The notes below the pieces were generated by a model, which was not told the DNA's origin, searched no databases, and worked only from the letters and a program-made list of their open reading frames with translations. Position numbers and translations under genes: made by a program. DNA of 64,000 nt from Acidovorax radicis N35 (GTDB lineage: Bacteria; Pseudomonadota; Gammaproteobacteria; Burkholderiales; Burkholderiaceae_C), in the NCBI RefSeq assembly GCF_000204195.1, contig NZ_AFBG01000019.1, positions 824,211-888,210 on the forward strand, given 5' to 3'. This document shows positions 52,863 through 60,515 of this stretch, one piece after another (within the stretch, counting starts at the first letter, position 1; the number at the start of each line of letters is the position of its first letter).

Positions 52863-53461
52863 AGCGGAATCTCCTGTTCACCAAGTAACTGGGCGTCCAC
52901 GCCGTCGCTCAGGCAATGCAGCACCAGGGCATGGACTTCTCGCACGCGTGCGGCGCGGTCGTGGGGCACGCTGATCAACACATCGGTCTCGCGCAACATG
53001 GCGGCCAGCTTGCCGCCCGTGCGGCCAGCCAGCACCACCACGGTCATGTCGCGCTCGTGGGCGGCTTCGGCGGCGGCCAGCAGGTTGGCGTCGTTGCCGG
53101 TGACCGACAGGGCCAGCAGCACGTCCCCCGCCTGGCCCAGCGCCCGCACCTGGCGGGCAAACTGCTGCGCGGCATCGTGGCTGCCGCCCGCCGCAGCGGT
53201 GAGCAAGGTGCTGTCGGACGTGAGGGCCAGCGCCGCCAGCTCGGGCCGCTCACGCTCGAAACCGGCCACACAGAACGCGGCGAACTGCTGCGCCTCGGCG
53301 GCCGAGGGGCCATTGCCGCAGGCCATCACCTTGCCGCCGCTGGTCACACAGGCCAGGACGGCCTGCACGGCGGCGGCGATGGGATGGCTCAAAACCTGCG
53401 CGGCCTGGTACTTCAGGTCAGCGCTGTCGATGAAATGCTGTTGGATGCGTTGCTCAAGCAT
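52859..53461 (-). CDS. diaA: SIS-domain protein DiaA / GmhA-like
   Basis: 200 residues with one SIS domain: GGKVMACGNGPSAAEAQQFA, ALTSDSTLLTAAAGG, LLALSVTGNDANLLAAAEAA and TVVVLAGRTGGKLAAML. The family covers GmhA (sedoheptulose-7-phosphate isomerase) and DiaA (a DnaA-binding replication initiation factor). The gene order dolP-diaA-yraN-rsmI favours DiaA. It ends overlapping dolP and starts about 100 bp from the yraN stop. Confidence 0.8.
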   Translation of the reverse strand: MLEQRIQQHFIDSADLKYQAAQVLSHPIAAAVQAVLACVTSGGKVMACGNGPSAAEAQQFAAFCVAGFERERPELAALALTSDSTLLTAAAGGSHDAAQQFARQVRALGQAGDVLLALSVTGNDANLLAAAEAAHERDMTVVVLAGRTGGKLAAMLRETDVLISVPHDRAARVREVHALVLHCLSDGVDAQLLGEQEIPL

Positions 53462-53561
53462 GAGGGCCCGATGATACCCGCCGCGTGTTACAGCTTTTGT
53501 AGCAAACCGTAGTCACCGGCATTGCGCTGGCGCCCAAAATGGCCATGGGGGACGGACGCAC

Positions 53562-53972
53562 CTACTGCGCATCGAAGGCCGCCTTGAGCCACTGCGTCGA
53601 TGCCTCGACCAGCACCACGTCAAAGCGGCAGGGCGGCGGGGAAGGCATGCGCAGCAGGTAGTGCCGGGCTGCAAAAATGATGCGCTGCTGCTTCGTGGCA
53701 CTGATGCTGGCCCCAGCGCCCCCAAAGGCACTGCCTGCACGGCTGCGCACTTCGACAAACACCAGCGTGCCGTCCCGTTCGCGCATCACCAGGTCGATCT
53801 CGCCACCACCACGCCCGGGCGTCCGATAATTGCGCACCACCAGTTGCAGGCCGGCTGCCTGCAGATGGGCCAGGGCCTGGTCCTCCGCCACATTGCCGCG
53901 TTCACGCGTGGTGGTGGTTTTGGCAGCCAGACCGGGTGCCCCCGCCGGTTTTCTCTTTCCAAGGAATTTCAT
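53562..53972 (-). CDS. yraN: YraN family (UPF0102) endonuclease-like protein
   Basis: 136 residues from the ATG at 53972 (MKFLGKRKPAGAPGLAAKTT); an ATG three codons upstream is an alternative. UPF0102 has a restriction-nuclease-like fold: RGNVAEDQALAHLQ, GGGEIDLVMRERDGTLVFVE and VRSRAGSAFGG. Its E-D-E-K-type pattern (EIDLVM..FVEVR) suggests nuclease activity, but its role is unknown. It is divergent from rsmI; their start codons share base 53972. Confidence 0.9.
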   Translation of the reverse strand: MKFLGKRKPAGAPGLAAKTTTTRERGNVAEDQALAHLQAAGLQLVVRNYRTPGRGGGEIDLVMRERDGTLVFVEVRSRAGSAFGGAGASISATKQQRIIFAARHYLLRMPSPPPCRFDVVLVEASTQWLKAAFDAQ

Positions 53973-54925
53973 TGAGCGCATCTTTCGCTTCAGCCCAGGG
54001 CGCCGCGCGCGAAGCGGCGGCTGCGCAGCATTATCCCGAGGGCGCCCTGTACGTGGTGGCCACGCCCATCGGCAACCTGGCCGACATCACCTTGCGCGCG
54101 CTGCATGTGCTGCAGATGGCCGACACCGTGGCCTGCGAGGACACGCGCCATACACAATCCATGCTGCGCGCCTACGGCATCGACAAAGGTGCCGCGCAGT
54201 TGCTGGCCGTGCACCAGCACAACGAGGCCGAGGCTGCCCAGAACGTGGTGCAGCGGCTGCAGCAGGGGCAGCGCGTGGTGTATGTGAGCGACGCAGGCAC
54301 GCCTGGCGTGAGCGACCCCGGTGCCCGGCTGGTGGCCGCCGTGCAGGCGGCCGGCCTGCGTGCCGTGCCCCTGCCCGGCGCCAGCAGCATCACCACGGCG
54401 CTGAGCGTGGCAGGCGCCGTGGCCCACAGCACCGAACATGGCGGCTTCGTGTTTGCGGGCTTTCTGCCCGTCAAGAATGCCGAACGCGCCACGGTGATTG
54501 CGCAGCAGCTGGCCCACGAGCCGCGCTGCGTGGTGCTGCTCGAAGCCCCCCACCGCATCAACGAACTGGCCCAGGCTCTGGCGGTGCTGGGCGATCGCCC
54601 GGTAACCCTGGCGCGGGAATTGACCAAACAGTTCGAGGAAGTGACCACACGGCCCGCCCGTGAGCTCACGGCGTGGCTCGACGGCGCCCCCCAGCGCTCG
54701 CGCGGCGAGTTTGTGGTGCTGCTGCACCCGGTGGCGGTGGCCAGCGACGATGGCGCCAGCCTGCGCGTGTTGCGCCTGCTGGTGCAGGAGCTGCCACTGA
54801 AAACCGCCGTGCGCCTGGCAGCCGAGATCACGGGTGCATCGCGCAACGTGCTGTACGACACGGCACTGGCGTGGAAGCGCAGCGGTGCGGACGATGAAGA
54901 CGAAGCAGGCGACGCCGGAGACTGA
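53972..54925 (+). CDS. rsmI: 16S rRNA (cytidine-1402 2'-O)-methyltransferase
   Basis: About 317 residues from a TTG at 53972, chosen because AAGGA lies six bases before it; the frame is open further upstream. Tetrapyrrole-methylase-type SAM enzyme: GALYVVATPIGNLADITLRA, VACEDTRHTQSML, YVSDAGTPGVSDPGARLVAA and PLPGASSITTALS. RsmI methylates C1402 in the ribosomal P site, together with RsmH. It stands next to yraN as in most proteobacteria. Confidence 0.92.
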   Translation: MSASFASAQGAAREAAAAQHYPEGALYVVATPIGNLADITLRALHVLQMADTVACEDTRHTQSMLRAYGIDKGAAQLLAVHQHNEAEAAQNVVQRLQQGQRVVYVSDAGTPGVSDPGARLVAAVQAAGLRAVPLPGASSITTALSVAGAVAHSTEHGGFVFAGFLPVKNAERATVIAQQLAHEPRCVVLLEAPHRINELAQALAVLGDRPVTLARELTKQFEEVTTRPARELTAWLDGAPQRSRGEFVVLLHPVAVASDDGASLRVLRLLVQELPLKTAVRLAAEITGASRNVLYDTALAWKRSGADDEDEAGDAGD

Positions 54926-54956
54926 CGAAGCCTTGGATTTGAGGCTAAATAGCACC

Positions 54957-54999
54957 TAGCGCTTGATAGGAAAGCGCAAGCAGCTATATTTTCAATAGC
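54957..54999 (+). repeat. Comamonadaceae two-hairpin repeat, copy 8
   Basis: AGCGCTTGATAGGAAAGCGC, then AGCAGCTATATTTTCAATAG. It lies between the convergent rsmI and yegD genes, near the canonical form of the repeat. Confidence 0.8.
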
Positions 55000-55061
55000 A
55001 AACCTACTCGCTACGGCGAACTCCCCCCATCGGCCGTGGCGCCGCTGCACCTCTTCCAGAT

Positions 55062-56318
55062 CTATCGCCCCGACACTGCCAATCCGGCCGCCACCCCGCC
55101 GAACAGATCGCCTTCGACCTGCGGGGTAGCGGGAAACGCGGCCTTGAGCGCCTGGCGCAGCGGCCGCAGGGCCGACGAGCCCCCGGTGAGATAGATCGCA
55201 TCAAGCCCCTGCAGACCCAGGCCCGCCAGCTGAACGCATTCGTGCGCGCAGGCCACCACCTGTTCGAGGGGTTGCAACAGAAACTGTGCCAGTCCCTCCG
55301 GCGTCACGGCGGCGCCAAGTCCAGCCTCGATCCAGTCCAGTGGCATGGGCGCTTCGGCATCGGCCAGCGAGGCTGCAATCTTGGCCTGCTCCACCGTGTT
55401 GGCCATGCGGTGCCCCAGGCGCTCGTGCAGCACCCGCATGAGCCGCGCGTGCAGCCGTGCGTCTGAATAGTCCGTGCGCAGGTTCTGCGCATCGCGCAGC
55501 GCGCGCGGCGAGTACAACCACTGGATCAGGTGCCAGGTGGACAAATCAAAGAACACCCGGCTGGGCACCTCGCGCCCCGTGGGCCCGGTATGCCGAAATC
55601 CCAGCAAGGGCATCAACAGGTCCAGACTCAGCCGCCGGTCAAAGTCGGTGCCACCCACGTGCACGCCGGTAGTGGCCAGCACGTCGCTGCCGCGCTCAGC
55701 GCGCGCCATGCGCTCAGGCCCGAGCCGCACCACCGTGAAGTCCGACGTCCCGCCCCCAATGTCCACCACCAGTACCAGCGACTCGTGCGCGATGCGCTGC
55801 TCGTAGTCCAGCGCTGCGGCAATCGGCTCCAGCTGGAACGACACCTCGGCAAACCCCGCGTCCAGTGCCGCCTGGCGCAACGCATCTTCCGCCTGCTGGT
55901 CCCGGTCGGCATCCCCGTCCACGAAATGCACCGGGCGCCCCATCACCACCCGGGCGGGCATGCCGCCCAGCTCATCGCGCGCCTTTTGCACCAGCATGCG
56001 CAAGAAGAGGCTGATGATGTCCTGGTAGCTCACCATCTTGTTGTGCACCGCCGTCTTGTCCTGGAGCAGCGCACTGCCGAGCAGGCTCTTGAGCGATCGC
56101 ATCAGTCGCCCCTCGGTGCCCGCCAGGTACTGCCCCACGGCATCCCGGCCAAAGTGCGTGCGATGGTCCTCGGCATTAAAAAACAACGCGGTGGGCAGTG
56201 TGTGCGCACTCCCCTCCAGCGAAATCATCCGCGCCAACCCCGCCCCCTGGCGCACGGCCATCGCGGAGTTGGAAGTGCCAAAGTCGATACCGAGGGTGGT
56301 GTCCTTCAAAAGGGGCAT
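55062..56318 (-). CDS. yegD: Hsp70-family protein, YegD type
   Basis: 418 residues. ATPase-domain motifs of Hsp70 are present: GIDFGTSNSAMAV, VVDIGGGTSDFTVVRLG, GVHVGGTDFDRRL and AIYLTGGSSALRPL. The C-terminal peptide-binding domain of DnaK is missing, which is usual for YegD-like proteins. Role unknown; it may chaperone a restricted set of clients. It is a single gene with about 470 bp of non-coding DNA upstream. Confidence 0.9.
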   Translation of the reverse strand: MPLLKDTTLGIDFGTSNSAMAVRQGAGLARMISLEGSAHTLPTALFFNAEDHRTHFGRDAVGQYLAGTEGRLMRSLKSLLGSALLQDKTAVHNKMVSYQDIISLFLRMLVQKARDELGGMPARVVMGRPVHFVDGDADRDQQAEDALRQAALDAGFAEVSFQLEPIAAALDYEQRIAHESLVLVVDIGGGTSDFTVVRLGPERMARAERGSDVLATTGVHVGGTDFDRRLSLDLLMPLLGFRHTGPTGREVPSRVFFDLSTWHLIQWLYSPRALRDAQNLRTDYSDARLHARLMRVLHERLGHRMANTVEQAKIAASLADAEAPMPLDWIEAGLGAAVTPEGLAQFLLQPLEQVVACAHECVQLAGLGLQGLDAIYLTGGSSALRPLRQALKAAFPATPQVEGDLFGGVAAGLAVSGR

Positions 56319-56492
56319 GGGTCAAATGTCGAAACGATGGGGACGGGTCTGCACGCACGGGCGACTGCCTGGGTGGGCACAAACATCGAATGCGGCGCCG
56401 CGGGAAAACCCGTTTCGAGCAACCGGGGCGCTGGAGAGGCGCCCTGTAAAAAGCACACCCAAGGCACAACCCAGCGCCGCATTCAGAATGGA

Positions 56493-56526
56493 AAAAGCCC
56501 TTGATTGGCAAAAATCAAGGGCTTTT
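56493..56526. terminator. Strong bidirectional terminator hairpin
   Basis: A perfect 14-bp stem, AAAAGCCCTTGATT (56493-56506) with AATCAAGGGCTTTT (56513-56526), loop of six bases, T-runs on both strands. It lies about 260 bp beyond the 3' end of the Kelch gene and would stop leftward transcripts before yegD. Confidence 0.8.
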
Positions 56527-56649
56527 ATTGGGTGGCGGGGGCTCTACCAAAGAACGCCTAGAACCCGCACAAACGCTGGAAACGACGACTTTGAAAACAA
56601 GCCAGTGGTCCCCAGAGCTGCCTCCAAAAAACTGCTTCAATGATAACCA

Positions 56650-56749
56650 ACTGTGAGAGCCCTCACCGCATCGGATGCCATGAACGAGGCCCCAGGGCAG
56701 GTTCTGGGGCTCACAGTGCAACAGCCCCGGCAGTGATGTCGGGGCTTTT
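56650..56749 (+). ncRNA. Candidate structured small RNA with terminator
   Basis: A perfect 8-bp outer stem (ACTGTGAG 56650-56657 with CTCACAGT 56710-56717) encloses an inner hairpin GCCCCAG/CTGGGGC (56689-56710). An alternative pairing, GAGCCC (57-62) with GGGCTC (707-712), competes with it. A terminator follows at once: AGCCCCG/CGGGGCT (56723-56746) and TTTT. No open frame covers the stretch convincingly. No Rfam family is recognised, so this is a prediction from structure only. Confidence 0.4.
56723..56749 (+). terminator. Rho-independent terminator
   Basis: Stem AGCCCCG(GC) with (GT)CGGGGCT and loop AGTGAT, then TTTT on the plus strand. No plus-strand gene precedes it, so it belongs either to an unrecognised RNA or to a lost gene. 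Confidence 0.65.
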
Positions 56750-56789
56750 GCATGGACGCAGCCAGCATTGCCCGGCCGCTGCGAGGGCG

Positions 56790-59024
56790 CTATCTTCCGA
56801 AGCGCTTCGCCCTGCGGCCCCAGCCCGTCAAGGCAGCGAGCAACAAGGCTGTGAGTGAAAGCCCGGCGGGAGAAAGCGTGGGCACCGCGACAGGGTTTCC
56901 GGCAAGCACCGCAGCGCCAAACGGGTCCAGGATGACACCGCTGGCGCTGTCACTGTCGCCCACCCCGTTGTCGGTGATGGAGTAAGTCACCGTCCTACGA
57001 TCAGGGCTGAGCGTGACCCCGGGGTATTCAAACCATGTGGCTGCAGCTGCGGGAGTTGCAGGACCATGCTTCCAGAACTCCGTTTGCGGCGCAAGAGGGT
57101 TCGGGTAGGTGATGGCGACCTGAAGCGTGCTTCCATTCACGCAGCCGCTGGCCCGAAACCGGAATACGCCATACGGAAAAGAAAGCTGTGGCGGTGCGCC
57201 TGCGGGGGGTGTCGTCGCGTAGGTGTCCACCCCAATCAGGGTGCAGGTAGCCCCACCGCCCCCGACCACTACGTTGATGATGCCCCCCCCCGGCGTAGGC
57301 CCACTGTACTGCCGGGTCCCAGGCGTCACAGGCGCAGAGGCCACCGACAAGGGCCCTGGGCCATTGGGGTGCTGCGCCTGCACCGTGAAGGTGTAGGGGG
57401 TGCCATTCGCCAGCCCCGGCACCGTGCAAACCGTCAAAGGCGCCGTGGCGGTGCAACCCGCACTGGCGGGGCTGGAGGTAACGGTGTAACCGTCCGGCGG
57501 ATTGCCACGGGTGTCGACGGGCGGCGCCCAGCTCACGGTCGCCTGCCCATCGCCTGGTGTGCCCATGGGTGTACCCACAGGGTCGGTAAACCGGACCAGC
57601 CGTGCCACGGAGGGCACGCCATCCACGACCAACCTCGCCATGTACAACCCGGCCGGCAAAGTGCCCAGGGCGGGCGACGTGAAGCTGTTGGCGGTATGGC
57701 TGACCGGGGACCACGTATGGATCGCTCCGTTCTCTGCGCGCTGCAACTGGAGCTGGGGCGTGCTTGTGCCCGTAGCGCCCTTGAAATCGGTGCCCGTGAA
57801 GGTCAGCGCAGCACCGGCGCGCTGCAGCAGCAGCGGCAGCGCATCCAGCACCGGCGCAGGCCCCGGGGGCACGGCCGGTGTGTAACGTTCGACCGTGCTG
57901 TGGAAGGTCAGGGTGGGATTGCTGTTGTATCCACCCGCCAGCAGCACGTCGCCGTTGGGCAACAGGTTGGCCGTGCCATTCTCCCTACCCGTCGCCATCG
58001 ACCCAGCGGCCGCCCACGTGCCCGATGCGGGGTCATAGAGCTCTGCGGCAGGCTGCGTGTTTCTCGCACCATCCGAGCCACCAGCCATCAACACCCGGCC
58101 TGAGGCAAGCACCGTGGCATGGGCCAGCGGCGAACCCATTGCACCATTGCGGGCAAAGCTCAGGGCACCAGTGACGGTCCAGGTGTTGGACAACGGGTCA
58201 TAGATTTCTGCATGCGTGGTGACGCCACCCGCCGTGAATCCCCCTGCCAGAAGCGCCCTGCCATCCGGAAGCAGGGTCAGGCTGGCATAGTGGCGCGGCA
58301 CCAGCGGGGGAGCCACCGCCGCCCAAGTGCCAGTGGCTGGGTCATAAATTTCAGCCACCGGCACTTCGCCAGCGACGTTGTTGTACCCTGAAGCCACCAG
58401 AACGCGGCCGTCGCGCAGCAGCACAGCCCCGTGTCCACGGCGCACCACCGACATGCTGCCTGTCGCCGTCCAGCTGCGGGTCTGCGGGTCGTACAGTTCT
58501 GCTGTGGCGAGGTTAGTGCCCCCCGCCACCAGGACCTTGCCGTTGGCCAGCAGCGTCATCGACGGCAGGCTGCGAGATACAGTCTGCGTCCCCCCGGGAG
58601 CCCAGGTGTTGGCCACAGGGTCGTACAGCCGTGCGCTCAGGCTGCCGTCCGACCGGACGAGCACATGGCCGGTCCCCAGCGTGACCGCCTCCGTCACATT
58701 GCCCTCAATCCCATGGAGCCCCAGAGAGGTCCAAGCCGCCCCGGCATAGCGCTCGCTGCCTCCGACGAACCCGTCCCGGTTGACGCCACCAAAAACAGCG
58801 ACCGAACCATCGTCCATCAAAGCGCCTGCATGCTGCGCTCTGGGGGCGGCCATGGATGCATCGACATTCCAGCCCACGGCAGCGCCGGCGTTGATCTGCC
58901 AAAGGAGGGCTGCGAGACCAAGGCTCGCCGGACGGACCAGCCGATACGCGGGAGTTGGAGCGGACGCGCGTATGGCGGCGAAGGGGAGGCGGACTGGGGC
59001 CGCGCGGTTCGTCGGTTTCGTCAT
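56790..59024 (-). CDS. Exported Kelch-repeat protein with FN3 domain and IPTL-CTERM sorting signal
   Basis: 744 residues from the ATG at 59024. Long basic N-terminus and hydrophobic segment (SLGLAALLWQINAGAA) form a signal peptide. Residues about 55-400 are Kelch/galactose-oxidase-type beta-propeller repeats: GKVLVAGGTNLATAELYDPQ, GRALLAGGFTAGGVTTHAEI, GDVLLAGGYNSN. Then an IPT/FN3-like part (DGQATVSWAPPVDTRGNPPD). The last 31 residues, VPTLSPAGLSLTALLLAALT plus GWGRRAKR, are an IPTL-CTERM tail: PTL motif, membrane helix, basic end. Such tails are removed by an exosortase/archaeosortase-like enzyme, not coded here. Likely a surface or secreted protein. Confidence 0.85.
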   Translation of the reverse strand: MTKPTNRAAPVRLPFAAIRASAPTPAYRLVRPASLGLAALLWQINAGAAVGWNVDASMAAPRAQHAGALMDDGSVAVFGGVNRDGFVGGSERYAGAAWTSLGLHGIEGNVTEAVTLGTGHVLVRSDGSLSARLYDPVANTWAPGGTQTVSRSLPSMTLLANGKVLVAGGTNLATAELYDPQTRSWTATGSMSVVRRGHGAVLLRDGRVLVASGYNNVAGEVPVAEIYDPATGTWAAVAPPLVPRHYASLTLLPDGRALLAGGFTAGGVTTHAEIYDPLSNTWTVTGALSFARNGAMGSPLAHATVLASGRVLMAGGSDGARNTQPAAELYDPASGTWAAAGSMATGRENGTANLLPNGDVLLAGGYNSNPTLTFHSTVERYTPAVPPGPAPVLDALPLLLQRAGAALTFTGTDFKGATGTSTPQLQLQRAENGAIHTWSPVSHTANSFTSPALGTLPAGLYMARLVVDGVPSVARLVRFTDPVGTPMGTPGDGQATVSWAPPVDTRGNPPDGYTVTSSPASAGCTATAPLTVCTVPGLANGTPYTFTVQAQHPNGPGPLSVASAPVTPGTRQYSGPTPGGGIINVVVGGGGATCTLIGVDTYATTPPAGAPPQLSFPYGVFRFRASGCVNGSTLQVAITYPNPLAPQTEFWKHGPATPAAAATWFEYPGVTLSPDRRTVTYSITDNGVGDSDSASGVILDPFGAAVLAGNPVAVPTLSPAGLSLTALLLAALTGWGRRAKRFGR

Positions 59025-59434
59025 GGTCTTGCGATGTGGAGATTGAACAGGGGACGCCAACCGGCCGAACGTGTACAAAGTCCAAACCCCGTCCTCCCCT
59101 TGAAAGCCGGGAAAGACTATCTGAGTCGTGCCCATTTGTATGTCCCCCATTTGGGCGACATGGGGTCCTGGGATGACAGCACCCAGGGCCGCTCTGCCCG
59201 GCGGCTTCGCGACGCTCAAAACCCGTCCGATCCCGCTACACACAACGCCCAGAAACCTGTTCGGAAAGCCACGCCTGGCTTTGCGCTGCCCGGGGGCGGC
59301 AGGGTCTGCGAAACCGCACTATGGGGAAGGCAAACGAGGCGGGCGTCCACTGCGCGCCGACAGCCTCTGCCGATGCCGAGCCTGGCTGTATGCGTGGCCG
59401 CATCGGCCAGGCAGGGAGACGCTCAATGCAAAAA

Positions 59435-59460
59435 CCCTTGAATCCTTTAGGGATCAAGGG
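59435..59460 (-). terminator. Terminator-like hairpin for leftward transcripts
   Basis: CCCTTGA...TCAAGGG with inner TCC/GGA pairs; on the minus strand it is followed by TTTTTGC. It would stop transcripts coming from the region left of hipB. Confidence 0.5.
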
Positions 59461-59621
59461 CTTATGTACTGGATGCCGCGAAGAACGCGGTGAATTGTGG
59501 TGTCTGCCAGAGGCATTGGGGCAACTTTTGAGGACAGCTGTCCCGAATTGAGCCGTTGCCCCCAAAGTTGCCCCCACAAGTGGCTGGCTTGGCACGGACA
59601 ACATAAACACCTGCGGACAAG

Positions 59622-59659
59622 AAAAAAGCCCTAAGCAGTTGATTTACTTAGGGCTTTTT
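59622..59659. terminator. Bidirectional terminator hairpin
   Basis: AAAAAAGCCCTAAG (59622-59635) pairs with CTTAGGGCTTTTT (59647-59659) over 13 bp, with T-runs on both strands. No flanking gene accounts for it. Confidence 0.75.
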
Positions 59660-59950
59660 GCATCTGCTAGACGCCTGTGGACGTCTGCGGATTGTTGAAT
59701 GGTGGCTGGGGCTGGTTCTAAAAAGTCCCTGGAACCCGCGCCAACACTCACTTTTTCCCACTCTTCCAGTTCCTTGGGTACACCGCTGGGTACACCAAAC
59801 TGTCCGAAGAAGCATGTGGAATCGAACCACCTTGCTCGCAGCCCATTATGACACTCCTGGAGCACGCTGGACTTCGCCGGATGGCGCCATCAGGACTTTG
59901 ACATATCGGTTCTGGCAAGTTTTTTCACAACATGCACCATAGCCAGTATG

Positions 59951-59997
59951 TTGAAATTATTGGTCATGGCGTGTATATTGGCTTTAATACATAAGCC
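59951..59997 (+). promoter_or_regulatory. hipBA promoter and operator
   Basis: A good sigma-70 promoter: TTGAAA (59951-59956), 17-bp spacer, TATATT (59974-59979), with start expected near 59986. The inverted repeat GGCTT-N8-AAGCC (59980-59997) overlaps the start site. Its half-sites with 8-bp spacing recall the TATCC-N8-GGATA operators of E. coli HipB, so HipB-HipA autoregulation is likely. Confidence 0.65.
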
Positions 59998-59999
59998 GT

Positions 60000-60515
60000 A
60001 TGAACTTTCCTGTCCACTTTCCAAGCCAACTCCGTGAGCACCTGAGAGCTCTGCGCAAGGCGCGTGGCTTGACGCAAGCGGCCCTTGGGAAGTTGCTCGG
60101 GGTGGGGCAGGCACGGATCGCAGAAATCGAGAACAACCCAGGGGTCGTCAGCGTAGACCAACTGATGAAGGTGCTGTCCGCTCTGAGCGTCTCAATGGTG
60201 CTGCGCGACGATAGTGCGGACGGCGCGTCAGACCGGTTTTCCCCCGGTGCAAGGTCGCTTGCATCCGAATCCGCCCTCCTTCCCAAAAAGAAGCCCGTGC
60301 CGCAGCTTGATATCAAGACACCTTCCGGCGGTCAATGGCGCGTAGAGCCGTTAACCAGCGCAGGCAGGTACCCGCCGAAGTCCGCCCTCGTCAGCCGCAG
60401 CGACGGCACGGCCTCATCCGACGCCCAGGCGGTCCGCGATGCCAATCCGACGATGGATGTTGCCCCTACGTCCCGGCGCAACTTCGTCATTCGGCCCAAA
60501 AAAGGCTCTTGGTAA
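60000..60515 (+). CDS. hipB: HipB-like antitoxin, XRE-family DNA-binding protein
   Basis: 171 residues. An XRE helix-turn-helix fills about residues 10-65 (LREHLRALRKARGLTQAALG, KLLGVGQARIAEIENNPGVV). The remaining ~100 residues are low in structure, proline- and serine-rich, and make it twice the length of E. coli HipB (88 residues). It should neutralise HipA and repress its own promoter. Stop and hipA start overlap as TAATG. Confidence 0.85.
   Translation: MNFPVHFPSQLREHLRALRKARGLTQAALGKLLGVGQARIAEIENNPGVVSVDQLMKVLSALSVSMVLRDDSADGASDRFSPGARSLASESALLPKKKPVPQLDIKTPSGGQWRVEPLTSAGRYPPKSALVSRSDGTASSDAQAVRDANPTMDVAPTSRRNFVIRPKKGSW

Larger units (their letters stand above)
59025..59999. other. 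Accessory intergenic region between the Kelch gene and hipBA
   Basis: Nearly 1 kb with no convincing gene. Leftward terminator-like hairpin at 59435-59460 (CCCTTGA/TCAAGGG arms, followed on the minus strand by TTTTT). A tandem GTTGCCCCCA pair at 59557-59579. Strong hairpin at 59622-59659. A block at 59701-59750 that resembles 56531-56580. Short frames of 73 and 124 codons are open on the minus strand, but match nothing I recognise. The right end is the hipBA promoter. It looks like the scar of an old insertion. Confidence 0.5.

Noticed and set aside
52859..53461. Annotation as phosphoheptose isomerase GmhA
   Set aside because: The SIS fold fits both, but the dolP-diaA-yraN-rsmI neighbourhood favours DiaA; GmhA kept only as an alternative.
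59817..59880. A tRNA T-arm-like stretch on the minus strand (GTGG-TTCGATT-CCAC) with CATAA upstream, like a tRNA-Met
   Set aside because: The anticodon stem does not form, and no matching 5' acceptor arm is found. At best a decayed fragment; not annotated as a tRNA.
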